From positions 107,326-171,325 of the forward strand of contig NZ_JAZARE010000013.1 of the NCBI RefSeq assembly GCF_036231905.1: a DNA stretch of 64,000 nt, given 5' to 3'. Made by a program: the position numbers and the translations under genes. This document shows positions 1-11,034 of the stretch, in pieces; position 1 is the first letter of the stretch; the number at the start of each line of letters is the position of its first letter. The DNA is from CAMLIZ01 sp036231905 (GTDB taxonomy: Bacteria; Pseudomonadota; Gammaproteobacteria; Burkholderiales; Burkholderiaceae_C). The notes under the pieces are model-generated. The model ran no database searches. It was not told where the DNA came from and worked only from the letters and a program-made list of their open reading frames with translations.

Positions 1-2
1 TC

Positions 3-2963
3 ACCCATCCGCTCACCACCACCATGCTGTCGGTGCCGGGCGCGAAGACGGTGCGCGGTTATTCCTTCTTCGGCGACTCCTATGTGTACGTGCTGTTCGA
101 CGACGGCACCGACCTGTACTGGGCCCGCTCGCGGGTGCTGGAGTACCTGAACCAGGTGCAGTCACGCCTGCCCGCCGCGGCCAAGGCCTCGCTGGGGCCC
201 GACGCCACCGGCGTGGGCTGGATCTACCAGTACGCGCTGGTGGACCGCTCCGGCACGCAGGACCTGTCGCAGCTGCGCGCGCTGCAGGACTGGTTCCTCA
301 AGTACGAGCTGAAGACGGTGCCCAGCGTGGCCGAGGTGGCCACCATTGGCGGCATGGTGCGCCAGTACCAGGTGGTGGTGGACCCGGCCCGGCTGGCGGC
401 CTACAACATCCCGCACACCCGCATCGTGGAGGCGATCCAGCGCGCCAACCAGGAAACCGGCGGCTCCGTGCTGGAGCTGGGCGAGGCCGAATACATGGTG
501 CGCGCCTCCGGCTACCTGCAATCGCTGGACGACTTCCGCGCGATCCCGCTCACCACCAGCGACGGCGGCGTGCCGGTGCGCCTGGGCGACGTGGCGCGCA
601 TCCAGCTGGGGCCCGAGATGCGGCGCGGCATCGGCGAGCTCGATGGCGAGGGCGAAGCCGTGGGCGGCGTGATCGTGATGCGCTCGGGCAAGAACGCGCT
701 GCAGACGATTGAAGCGGTGAAGAGCAAGCTGCAGGCGCTGCAGGCCAGCCTGCCGCGCGGCGTGCAGATCGTGCCCACCTACGACCGGTCGAACCTGATC
801 GAGCGTGCGGTGGGCAACCTCACGCACAAGCTGGTGGAGGAGTTCATCGTCGTCGCGGTGGTGTGTTTCCTGTTCCTGTTTCACCTGCGGTCGGCCTTCG
901 TGGCCATCGTGTCCCTGCCGCTGGGCATCCTGGCCGCGTTCAGCGTGATGCAGCTGCAGGGCGTCAACGCCAACATCATGTCGCTGGGCGGCATCGCCAT
1001 CGCCATCGGCGCGATGGTGGATGCAGCCGTGGTGATGATCGAGAACGCGCACAAGCACCTGGAACATTGGGGCCATGCACATCCCGGCGAAAGCCTTCAG
1101 GGCGCCGCGCGCTGGCAGGTGATCGGCGATGCTGCGGCCGAGGTGGGCCCGGCGCTGTTCATCTCCCTGCTGATCATCACCTTGAGCTTCGTGCCGGTCT
1201 TCACGCTGGAGGCGCAGGAGGGGCGGCTGTTCTCGCCGCTGGCCTACACCAAGACCTATTCGATGGCTGCGGCCGCCGGCTTGTCGGTGACCTTGATCCC
1301 GGTGCTGATGGGCCTGCTGATCCGCGGGCGCATCCCGCACGAGCAGCGCAACCCGCTCAACCGCCTGCTGATCGCGCTGTACCGGCCGGCACTGGACGCG
1401 GTGCTGCGTGCGCCCAAGCTCACGCTGGCGATCGCGGCGCTGCTGCTGGCTGTGAGCCTGTGGCCGCTGCAGCACATCGGCGGCGAGTTCATGCCGCAGC
1501 TGGACGAAGGCGACCTGCTGTACATGCCCTCGGCCTTGCCCGGCCTGTCGGCGGGCAAGGCGGCCGAGCTGCTGCAGCAGACCGACCGCCTGATCAAGAC
1601 GGTGCCGGAGGTGGCCAGCGTCTACGGCAAGGCCGGCCGCGCCGAAACCGCCACCGACCCGGCGCCGCTGGAGATGTTCGAGACCACCATCCAGCTGAAA
1701 GCCCGCGACCAGTGGCGCCCGGGCATGACCACCGACAAGCTGGTCGAGGAGCTGGACCGCGTCGTCAAGGTGCCGGGACTGGTCAACATCTGGGTGCCGC
1801 CGATCCGCAACCGCATCGACATGCTGGCCACCGGCATCAAGAGCCCGGTGGGGGTGAAGGTGGCCGGCACGGACCTCGCGACCATCGACCGCCTCACCGG
1901 CGAGATCGAGCGGGCGCTGAAACCCGTGCCCGGCGTGAGCAGCGCGCTGGCCGAGCGGCTCACCGGCGGGCGCTACGTGGACATCACCGTGCGGCGCGAC
2001 GCCGCTGCGCGCTATGGCCTCAACATCGCCGACGTGCATTCGGTGATCGGCTCGGCCATCGGCGGCGAGAACATCGGCGAAACGGTCGAGGGCCTGCAGC
2101 GCTTTCCGATCAACCTGCGCTACCCGCGCGAGCTGCGCGATTCGCTGCCGGCGCTGCGCGCCCTGCCCATCGTCACCGGGCGGGGGCAGCGGCTGGTGCT
2201 GGCCGACGTGGCCGACCTTCGCATCAGCGACGGCCCGCCGATGTTGCGCAGCGAAAACGCGCGCCTGGCAGGCTGGGTGTACGTGGACATCCGCGGGCGC
2301 GACCTGCGCTCGGCGGTGCGCGACATGCAGCAGGTGGTGGCCGACAAGGTAAAGCTGCCGCCGGGCTATTCCATCTCCTGGGCGGGGCAGTTCGAGTTCC
2401 TGGAGCGCGCCACGGCGCGCTTGGGCGTGGTGGTGCCCTTCACGCTGCTGATCATCTTCGTGCTGCTGTACCTCAGCTTCGGCCGCCTGGACGAAGCCCT
2501 GCTGATCATGGCGACGCTGCCGTTCGCGCTGGTCGGCGGCGTCTGGCTGCTGTGGGGGCTGGGCTACAACTTCTCGGTGGCTGGCGCGGTGGGCTTCATT
2601 GCGCTGGCGGGCGTGGCGGCGGAGTTCGGCGTCATCATGCTGCTGTACCTGAAGCAGGCGTGGCAGGCGCGCCTGGCCGCGGGGCTGGGCTCGCACGCTG
2701 ACCTGGTGGAGGCGATCCGTGAAGGCGCGGTGCAACGGGTGCGGCCCAAGGCCATGACCGTGGCGGTGATCCTGGCGGGCCTGTTCCCCATCATGTGGGG
2801 CGAGGGCACCGGCTCGGAGGTGATGCAGCGCATCGCCGCGCCCATGGTGGGCGGCATGATCACGGCGCCGCTGCTGTCGATGTTCGTCATTCCGGCGGCG
2901 TACCTGCTGCTGCGGCGCCGCCGCTCGGAAGGCGCGGTTCAGCCCACGGCCACCGGCGTGTAG
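3..2963 (+). CDS. cusA: CusA-type heavy-metal RND efflux pump, 5' end outside window
   Basis: Inner-membrane, proton-driven pump of the HME-RND family (CusA/CzcA), exporting metal ions through a CusB/CusC-type tripartite channel. The frame stays open upstream of the first ATG at 24 (THPLTTT precedes it), so the real start lies outside the window; compared with E. coli CusA about 65 residues are missing. Visible features are the TM4 segment GAMVDAAVVMIENAHK with its charged relay residue, methionines in APLEM and NRIDM where CusA binds copper, and the terminal GGMITAPLLS helix. Copper/silver specificity is inferred from these methionines and from copZ, copA and cueR next door. The 3' end overlaps convergent copZ by 25 bases. 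Confidence 0.93.
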   Translation, partial: THPLTTTMLSVPGAKTVRGYSFFGDSYVYVLFDDGTDLYWARSRVLEYLNQVQSRLPAAAKASLGPDATGVGWIYQYALVDRSGTQDLSQLRALQDWFLKYELKTVPSVAEVATIGGMVRQYQVVVDPARLAAYNIPHTRIVEAIQRANQETGGSVLELGEAEYMVRASGYLQSLDDFRAIPLTTSDGGVPVRLGDVARIQLGPEMRRGIGELDGEGEAVGGVIVMRSGKNALQTIEAVKSKLQALQASLPRGVQIVPTYDRSNLIERAVGNLTHKLVEEFIVVAVVCFLFLFHLRSAFVAIVSLPLGILAAFSVMQLQGVNANIMSLGGIAIAIGAMVDAAVVMIENAHKHLEHWGHAHPGESLQGAARWQVIGDAAAEVGPALFISLLIITLSFVPVFTLEAQEGRLFSPLAYTKTYSMAAAAGLSVTLIPVLMGLLIRGRIPHEQRNPLNRLLIALYRPALDAVLRAPKLTLAIAALLLAVSLWPLQHIGGEFMPQLDEGDLLYMPSALPGLSAGKAAELLQQTDRLIKTVPEVASVYGKAGRAETATDPAPLEMFETTIQLKARDQWRPGMTTDKLVEELDRVVKVPGLVNIWVPPIRNRIDMLATGIKSPVGVKVAGTDLATIDRLTGEIERALKPVPGVSSALAERLTGGRYVDITVRRDAAARYGLNIADVHSVIGSAIGGENIGETVEGLQRFPINLRYPRELRDSLPALRALPIVTGRGQRLVLADVADLRISDGPPMLRSENARLAGWVYVDIRGRDLRSAVRDMQQVVADKVKLPPGYSISWAGQFEFLERATARLGVVVPFTLLIIFVLLYLSFGRLDEALLIMATLPFALVGGVWLLWGLGYNFSVAGAVGFIALAGVAAEFGVIMLLYLKQAWQARLAAGLGSHADLVEAIREGAVQRVRPKAMTVAVILAGLFPIMWGEGTGSEVMQRIAAPMVGGMITAPLLSMFVIPAAYLLLRRRRSEGAVQPTATGV

Positions 2964-3142
2964 CCCGCCTCCTTGATCGCGTCCGCCAGTTCGCCGGCAT
3001 CGGCCTCGCCCGGCTCGATCTGCACCCGGTGCGTGGGCAGGTCGACGCGGACCTGGGCGGCGCTGTCCGCCTGCTTCACGGCCTTGGTGATGGTGCTCAC
3101 GCAGTGGCCGCAGGTCATGTCCTTGACTTCGAAGGTGATCAT
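2939..3142 (-). CDS. copZ: CopZ-like copper chaperone (single HMA domain)
   Basis: A 67-residue cytoplasmic heavy-metal-associated domain protein that should carry Cu(I) to CopA. The metal site is the MTCGHC motif near residue 8, followed by the usual beta-alpha-beta fold ending in KEAGYTPVAVG. The ATG at 3142 is chosen because a GGAG ribosome site lies about 8 bases before it. A longer frame starting at 3184 would place its ATG inside the CueR-type promoter spacer, so that start is rejected. It is convergent with cusA and divergent from copA; a MerR-spaced promoter lies just upstream (3168-3198). Confidence 0.9.
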   Translation of the reverse strand: MITFEVKDMTCGHCVSTITKAVKQADSAAQVRVDLPTHRVQIEPGEADAGELADAIKEAGYTPVAVG

Positions 3143-3167
3143 GGTTTCTCCAGGGGTTGGTGACGCT

Positions 3168-3198
3168 ACTTTTGGGCTTGCCATGGTGGCAAGGTCAA
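3168..3198 (-). promoter_or_regulatory. CueR-type promoter/operator of copZ
   Basis: Read on the minus strand: -35 TTGACC (3193-3198), a 19-bp spacer (3174-3192) holding the dyad CTTGCC-N5-GGCAAG, then a weak -10 AAAAGT (3168-3173). A 19-bp spacer with an internal dyad is the known architecture of MerR/CueR-activated promoters. The cueR gene nearby makes it the likely activator. Confidence 0.75.
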
Positions 3199-3250
3199 GC
3201 GCCTTTCATGAGAGACCTTACTGCTGACGTGTAGAACTCCGGCACCTCAC

Positions 3251-3281
3251 TTGACCCTGCCATGGTGGGAATGTTCAAGAT
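3251..3281 (+). promoter_or_regulatory. CueR-type promoter/operator of copA
   Basis: TTGACC (3251-3256), a 19-bp spacer (3257-3275) with a less perfect dyad (CTGCCATGGTGG core), and a weak -10 CAAGAT (3276-3281), 33 bases before the copA GTG. The -35, the CCATGG centre and the spacer length match the copZ promoter, so both are probably opened by copper-loaded CueR. Confidence 0.7.
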
Positions 3282-3314
3282 CCATGACACTCCATACTCG
3301 ACACGAGGTACCGC

Positions 3315-5578
<2,264 letters not shown>

Positions 5579-5582
<4 letters not shown>

Positions 5583-6070
5583 ACGGGATGATGAACATAG
5601 GGCAGGCCGCCAAGGCCTCCGGCGTGTCGGCCAAGATGATCCGGCACTACGAAAGCGTGGGGCTGTTCGAGGAGGCCCACCGCACCGAAGCGGGCTATCG
5701 GCAATACACCGACAAGGACGTGCACACGCTGCGCTTCATCCGCCAGGCGCGGGTGCTGGGTTTCTCGATCGAACAGATCCGCGAGTTGCTCGGGCTGTGG
5801 CAGAACCGCCGGCGCCCCAGCCGGCAGGTGAAGGCGCTGGCGCAGGCCCACATCGAGGAGCTGGACCAGAAGCTGCAGGAGATCCAGGCGATGAAGGCCA
5901 CGCTGGAGCGCCTGGTGCACTGCTGCCATGGCGACGACCGGCCCGACTGCCCTATCCTCGAAGGGCTGGCGGACGACGCGCTCGCTGTGGTGCCGCCGCC
6001 GGCAGCCGATGCCCGCCACCGGCATGCTGGCCTCAAGTCCGGCAAGGCCACCCCGCGCCACGACAGCTAG
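5579..6070 (+). CDS. cueR: MerR-family copper-responsive activator CueR
   Basis: Cytoplasmic transcription factor of 163 residues. It has an N-terminal MerR winged helix (MNIGQAAKASGVSAKMIRHYE), a dimerisation helix, and the metal loop CCHGDDRPDC (Cys116-x7-Cys124), which matches the two-cysteine Cu(I) site of CueR. The tail after about residue 135 is longer than in E. coli CueR and rich in Pro, Ala and His. AGGAG precedes the ATG, which overlaps the copA stop. Because it is encoded inside the copA unit it should be autoinduced. Likely targets are the 19-bp-spacer promoters of copZ and copA. Confidence 0.93.
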
Positions 6071-6245
6071 CCTGCGGGCGGCAGTCCTCTGCTGGGGACA
6101 ACCCTGAGGCGCACCGCACCATGCGTGCACTGAAGCACACCTGACCCGAGAATCGCGCGGCGCCATGCGGACACACGATGCCGCTGCGGCGCGCCGCCTG
6201 CCGGCGGTGGCCTTCGCGCCGGCATCCAGACCAGGGAGACCTTCA

Positions 6246-7988
6246 ATGAACCACGCCCGTTCACCGATCTGCGGTGCCGTCCTCGCCTTGCTGCTGTGCG
6301 GCAGCCTGCCCGCACTGGCCCAGACCGCGTCACGCGCCGCCGAACACGACGCCTTGCGGCAGGAGGAGCTGCAGCGCAACCACTACTTCAAGGCCTGGTT
6401 CCCCGACCTGGCCACGGCGCACAAGGCCGCGATCAGCTTCCACAACGAGCTGATGGAGGCCGACTACGCCAAGGGCTACCTGGTGTTCGAGCTGGAGCCG
6501 GCGCAGGTGGCCGAGCTGCGCCGTTTCGGTTTCCGCGTGGAAACCTCTGCGGAGCATGTGGCACAGCGCCGCCAGATGCTGCAGCGCCTGCAACGGGTCG
6601 CCGCCGAGCAGCGTGCGCAAGGGCAGGGCGGCGATGTGAGCGTGCAAAGCATTCCCGGCTTCAGCTGTTATGAAACGGTGGAGGAGACCTTCGCCGCCGC
6701 CCAGGCCTTCGTGAGCGCCCATCCCACGCTCGCCCAGTGGCTGGACGTGGGCGACTCCTGGGAGAAGACCAAGGGCATCGGGGGTTACGACATGGGCGTG
6801 CTCAAGCTCACCAACAGCGCCATCGCCGGCCCCAAGCCCAAGCTCTTCATCAACAGCGCCATCCATGCGCGTGAATACACCACCGCGCCCCTCAACCTGG
6901 AGTTCGCCCGCTGGCTCATCAACGGCTACGGCACCAACGCCGACGCCACCTGGATCCTGGACCACCAGGAAGTGCACCTGATGCTGCAAGCCAACCCCGA
7001 CGGCCGCAAGAAGGCCGAGGCCGGGTTGTCGTGGCGCAAGAACACCAACACCGCCTACTGCCGCCTGCGCCCCAACAAACGGGGCGCCGACCTGAACCGC
7101 AACTTCGAGTTCAGCTGGAACTCCACCGGTGGCCAGGGCTCCAGCGGCAACGCCTGCAACGAAACCTACCGCGGCCCCTCGCCGGCGTCGGAACCCGAGG
7201 ACCAGGCCATCCAGGCCTACATCCGCAGCCTGTGGCCGGACCGCCGCGGCCCCAACCCCAGCGACCCGGCGCCGGCCGATACGAGCGGCGTGCACCTGGA
7301 CATCCACAGCTACAGCCAGCTGGTGCTCTGGCCCTGGGGCAACACCACGGCGCCCAGCGGCAATGCCACCGCGCTGCAGACCATGGGCCGGCGCCTGGCC
7401 TGGTTCAACGGCTACACGCCGGAGCAGTCGATCGGCCTGTACCCCACCGACGGCACCAGCGACGGCCCGAGCTACGGCGAGCTCGGCGTGGCCGCGTTCA
7501 CGATCGAGCTGGGCACCAGCTTCTTCGAAAGCTGCACCAGCTACGAAAGCAGCACAAAGCCCAAGAACCTGCCGGCGCTGATCTATGCCGCGCGCGTGGC
7601 CCGTGCGCCCTACCAGCTGCCCGCAGGGCCGGACGTGACCAGCGTGGCACTGGCCGGCGATGCCAGCGGCGCCGGTGTGCCCGCGGGCACGCCGGTGAGC
7701 CTGAGCGCGGCCATCACCGACACCCACTTCAACAACAGCAATGGCACCGAGCCGGTGCAGAATGTGGTGGCCGCCGAGGCCTACATCGACGTGCCGCCTT
7801 GGAGCGCCGGCGCGGTGGCCCGGCCGCTCGCTGCAGCGGATGGTGCCTTCAACACGCCCACCGAAAACGTCGCCGGCACCCTGGCCACCACCGGCCTGGC
7901 ACCGGGCAAGCACCTGGTGTATGTGCGTGGCCGTGATGCGTCAGGCGCCTGGGGGCCGGTGAGCGCGGTGTTCCTCAAAGTGAACTGA
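6246..7988 (+). CDS. Secreted M14-family zinc carboxypeptidase
   Basis: Predicted exported metallocarboxypeptidase of 580 residues. A signal peptide (ALLLCGSLPALAQ) ends near residue 26, followed by a propeptide-like region. The M14 catalytic domain shows zinc ligands HAREY (His207, Glu210) and His354 in DIHSYSQ, the NPDG and DLNRNF motifs, and catalytic Glu421 in TIELGTSF. After about residue 460 comes an Ig-like beta domain. The ATG at 6246 is preferred over 6165 because GGGAGA sits 6 bases upstream and the signal peptide then begins correctly. Substrate specificity cannot be read from the sequence. No operon partner is evident. Confidence 0.88.
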   Translation: MNHARSPICGAVLALLLCGSLPALAQTASRAAEHDALRQEELQRNHYFKAWFPDLATAHKAAISFHNELMEADYAKGYLVFELEPAQVAELRRFGFRVETSAEHVAQRRQMLQRLQRVAAEQRAQGQGGDVSVQSIPGFSCYETVEETFAAAQAFVSAHPTLAQWLDVGDSWEKTKGIGGYDMGVLKLTNSAIAGPKPKLFINSAIHAREYTTAPLNLEFARWLINGYGTNADATWILDHQEVHLMLQANPDGRKKAEAGLSWRKNTNTAYCRLRPNKRGADLNRNFEFSWNSTGGQGSSGNACNETYRGPSPASEPEDQAIQAYIRSLWPDRRGPNPSDPAPADTSGVHLDIHSYSQLVLWPWGNTTAPSGNATALQTMGRRLAWFNGYTPEQSIGLYPTDGTSDGPSYGELGVAAFTIELGTSFFESCTSYESSTKPKNLPALIYAARVARAPYQLPAGPDVTSVALAGDASGAGVPAGTPVSLSAAITDTHFNNSNGTEPVQNVVAAEAYIDVPPWSAGAVARPLAAADGAFNTPTENVAGTLATTGLAPGKHLVYVRGRDASGAWGPVSAVFLKVN

Positions 7989-7998
7989 CCCTGCCGTG

Positions 7999-8023
7999 GC
8001 ACCGCCGGCCGTGCCGGCGGTGC
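7999..8023 (+). terminator. GC-rich hairpin after the carboxypeptidase gene
   Basis: Perfect 11-bp stem GCACCGCCGGC / GCCGGCGGTGC with a 3-base loop, 10 bases after the stop codon. There is no T tract, so it may only pause transcription or protect the 3' end. Confidence 0.4.
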
Positions 8024-8138
8024 GCCCCGCGTCAGTTGCGGTTCGGCACCACAGGCCCGGCATGAACGCGTGCCGGGCCGTGTTGCACACTCCGGGCATG
8101 CCGATACCCAACACCCCACTCGCCTGAGTGCCGACCTC

Positions 8139-9203
8139 ATGTCCAGCTCCCCCCGTGACCTCACCCGCACCCTGCTTGCCACGCTGTTCCTCGGCGCCCT
8201 GATCTATGGGTCGGTCGCCATCCTGCGGCCGTTCCTGGTGCCGGCGATCTGGGCCACCATGATCGTGGTGACCACCTGGCCGGTGATGCTGCGGCTGCAG
8301 CAGCGCCTGTGGGGCCGGCGCGCGCTGGCCGTGACCGCGATGACCTTGATCCTGCTGCTGGCGATCGCGGTGCCGCTGGCGCTGGCGGTGGGTGCGCTGG
8401 TGACCAATGCCGACGACATCGTCGACCAGGTGAAGTCGCTCACCGCGTTCCGCCTGCCCGGCCTGCCCGACTGGCTGGTGAGCCTGCCCTACGTGGGGCC
8501 GCGCCTGGCGGCTGCCTGGCAGCAGTGGGCTGCCACTGGCGTGGAAGGCCTGCTGGCGCAGCTGCAGCCCTATGCCGGCAACCTGACACGCTGGCTGCTC
8601 GGCCGCGCCAGCAACGCCGGCTACGTGATGCTGGAGTTCCTGCTGACCTTGCTGCTGGCTGCGGTGATGTACGCCAGCGGTGAAAAGGCGGCGCTGGCGC
8701 TGCTGCGTTTCGGCCGACGCCTGGCCGGCGAGCAGGGCGAGCTGTCGGTGCTGCTGGCCGCGCGCGCCATCCGCGGCGTGGCGCTCGGCGTGGGCGTCAC
8801 CGCCGTCGTGCAGTCGGTGCTGGGCGGGCTGGGGCTGGCGATCGTCGGTGTGCCGGCCGCCGGGCTGCTCACCGCCCTGATGTTCGTGCTGTGCCTGGCG
8901 CAGGTGGGGCCGTCGCCAGTGCTGCTGAGTGCGGTGGTCTGGGTGTTCTGGAGCGGCTCCATCGGCTGGGGCATCTTCCTGCTGGTGTGGGCACTGGTCG
9001 TCAGCACCATGGACAACGTGCTGCGCCCCTGGCTCATCCAGCGTGGCGGCGCCGACATGCCCTTGCTGCTGGTGTTTGCCGGCGTCATCGGCGGGCTGCT
9101 GGCCTTCGGCCTGGTGGGCATCTTCGTCGGGCCGGTGGTGCTGGCCGTGGCCTATACGCTGCTGCAGGCCTGGGTCGAGCTGGACCAGCCGGCGGCGGCC
9201 TGA
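8139..9203 (+). CDS. AI-2E family transporter (YdiK-like permease)
   Basis: Polytopic inner-membrane protein of 354 residues in the AI-2 exporter superfamily (PF01594; TqsA/YdiK/PerM type). Two hydrophobic segments lie near the N terminus and a further block (VMLEFLLTLLLAAVMYAS onward) in the C-terminal half, ending FGLVGIFVGPVVLAVAYTLL, a typical family signature. The start at 8139 is chosen so the protein begins just before the first helix; no strong ribosome site is visible. The substrate is unknown: some family members export AI-2, others act in Na+/H+ exchange. It stands alone between the carboxypeptidase and the convergent kinase. Confidence 0.85.
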   Translation: MSSSPRDLTRTLLATLFLGALIYGSVAILRPFLVPAIWATMIVVTTWPVMLRLQQRLWGRRALAVTAMTLILLLAIAVPLALAVGALVTNADDIVDQVKSLTAFRLPGLPDWLVSLPYVGPRLAAAWQQWAATGVEGLLAQLQPYAGNLTRWLLGRASNAGYVMLEFLLTLLLAAVMYASGEKAALALLRFGRRLAGEQGELSVLLAARAIRGVALGVGVTAVVQSVLGGLGLAIVGVPAAGLLTALMFVLCLAQVGPSPVLLSAVVWVFWSGSIGWGIFLLVWALVVSTMDNVLRPWLIQRGGADMPLLLVFAGVIGGLLAFGLVGIFVGPVVLAVAYTLLQAWVELDQPAAA

Positions 9204-9245
9204 CGCATCGGCCGGTTCGCCGATCGGTGGGCCCTCACAACAGCG

Positions 9246-10982
9246 TCAATCGGCCAGCGGCAGGCGCACCTCGAAGGCCGAGCCGGCGCCGGCGCCTGCA
9301 CTGCGGGCCACCACGGTGCCCCCGTGCAAACCCACCAGCTGCTTCACCAGGGCCAGGCCGACGCCCATGCCGCCCAGCGGCCGGTCCATGGCCTGATCGC
9401 CCTGCACGAAGAGTTCAAACGCCCGTTCGATGAGGTCGGGCGACATGCCCTGGCCCGAGTCCGACACCACCAGCACGGCGTGGGGCGGCTGCGAAGCCAC
9501 CTTGATCCCGATGCGGCCGCCCGGCTCGGTGTACTTGGCGGCGTTCTCCAGGAGATTGGTGACCACCTGGGACAGGCGTGCCTCGTCGCCCATCACCATG
9601 GTGCGCTCCATCTCCTCCTGCACCTTGTGCTCCAGCAGCCGGCCCGACAGTTTCAGGTTGGCCAGCACCGTTCGCGCCACACCGGACAGGTCGATGCGCT
9701 CGCGCTGCATGGTGGCGTTGCCACGCGTGATGAGATGGACTTGAAGCAGGTCATCGGCCAGCCTTGCCATGTGGCGCAGCTGACGTTGAAGCACATCGCG
9801 CGCCTTGGCCAGCACGTCCGGCCGGTGCACATGCTGAAGCAGCAGGGTCGCCCCCTGCATGGCAGCCAGGGGGTTGCGCAGTTCATGGCTGAGCATGGCG
9901 AGGAAGTTGTCCTTGGCGCGCTCCTCCGCGCGCAGCCGGGTCTCCCGCTCCCGTACCGCCTCGGCCGCACGCTGCAGCGCACCGGCCAGCTGGTTGACTT
10001 CGTGCACCGGGCTGTTCAGGTGGGCGGCCGCGCTTTCCCCGGCTTCGATGGCCGATGCGGCGTCGGCAAGCCGGGTGATCGGCTTTGCCAGGCGGCGCGA
10101 AATGAGCCACGCCCCGGCCAAGGCCAGGGCCAGGACGAGCGCCATGCTCATGGCCGCAACCGCGGCCGCATGGCGGGCGCGTTCATGCACCAGGCGCGCC
10201 GGAATGGCGATCACGACGCTCCAGCCGCTCATCGGGGACCTGGTGAAGCCGCGGTACACGTCGATGCCTTCCAGTGACAGTCCGCGCGTCCAGCCCTCCG
10301 GCGCGGCGGACAGGTCGGCTTGCAGGTTGCTGGTGGCCACGGTGCCCGCCTCGGGAGCCAGTGGGCGGCTGCGCGCCACGAAGGCATAGCGCCGGTCCAG
10401 CACCGCAGCGATCCAGCCGGGCGGAATGTCGCGTCCCGCGATCAGGCGCTCGATGGAGGCGGGGTCGATCACCGCGGCCACCACGTACGCCACCTTGCCC
10501 TCGCTCAGCACCGGCACGCGCACCGAGTAGCCGGTGCGCGCCGTGAGGGCGCCGCGGGCCATGTTGCTGACCACCGGGCGACGGGTCTCGAAAGCCTGCT
10601 TCAGGCTCGGTAGATCCGGTGTCTGCGGCAGCGGCGCACCGGGTGCAGCCTTGAGGTTCAGCACCTGCTGTCCCGTGGGCAGGGAGACGTTGACGTTGTA
10701 CCAGTCCGGCTGCGATGCCTGCACACGAAGCGCTTCCACACGGAAGGTCTCCAGGTCGCCTGCACCCAGCGCCTGCGACGCGGCCAGCGCCTGCAGGGTG
10801 CGGATGTGGCCCTGTACTTCGGCATCCACCGCAGACTGCAGGGCGCGGGTGCGGGCCTGTATGCCGTGCTGGAAGGTCTGCTGCTCCTGATGCACCAGCG
10901 CCCACGTGCCCAGGATGCCCAGAACCAGCATCGGCGCCATCACCACCAGCGTGAGCAGCAGCAGGTGACCTCTGAGCCGCAT
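9246..10982 (-). CDS. Membrane sensor histidine kinase, orphan
   Basis: A 578-residue sensor kinase. TM1 is near residues 5-25, followed by an extracytoplasmic Cache-like sensory region of about 240 residues, TM2 (MSMALVLALALAGAWLI), a HAMP linker and a coiled coil. The HisKA phospho-acceptor is SHELRNPLAAM, followed by the N box (NLLENAAKY), DSGQGM and the G2 box GGMGVGLALVKQL. The ATG at 10982 has a GGGAGA site; the upstream extension is rejected. No response regulator gene adjoins it, so the partner must be encoded elsewhere. The signal is unknown; Cache domains often bind small organic ligands. Confidence 0.88.
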   Translation of the reverse strand: MRLRGHLLLLTLVVMAPMLVLGILGTWALVHQEQQTFQHGIQARTRALQSAVDAEVQGHIRTLQALAASQALGAGDLETFRVEALRVQASQPDWYNVNVSLPTGQQVLNLKAAPGAPLPQTPDLPSLKQAFETRRPVVSNMARGALTARTGYSVRVPVLSEGKVAYVVAAVIDPASIERLIAGRDIPPGWIAAVLDRRYAFVARSRPLAPEAGTVATSNLQADLSAAPEGWTRGLSLEGIDVYRGFTRSPMSGWSVVIAIPARLVHERARHAAAVAAMSMALVLALALAGAWLISRRLAKPITRLADAASAIEAGESAAAHLNSPVHEVNQLAGALQRAAEAVRERETRLRAEERAKDNFLAMLSHELRNPLAAMQGATLLLQHVHRPDVLAKARDVLQRQLRHMARLADDLLQVHLITRGNATMQRERIDLSGVARTVLANLKLSGRLLEHKVQEEMERTMVMGDEARLSQVVTNLLENAAKYTEPGGRIGIKVASQPPHAVLVVSDSGQGMSPDLIERAFELFVQGDQAMDRPLGGMGVGLALVKQLVGLHGGTVVARSAGAGAGSAFEVRLPLAD

Positions 10983-11034
10983 CGTCTCCCTCACTTTCCG
11001 GGGAAGCGGCAAGCCGTGTGCCGGCGCGGGGCGC

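Noticed and set aside
162..2735. Very long minus-strand open frame (857 codons) opposite cusA
   Set aside because: It is the GC-rich shadow of the RND pump: composition is His/Arg/Gln-rich with no family features, and the plus strand encodes a clear CusA.
3143..3184. Longer copZ start at 3184
   Set aside because: Its ATG lies in the spacer of the CueR-type promoter and would precede the transcription start.
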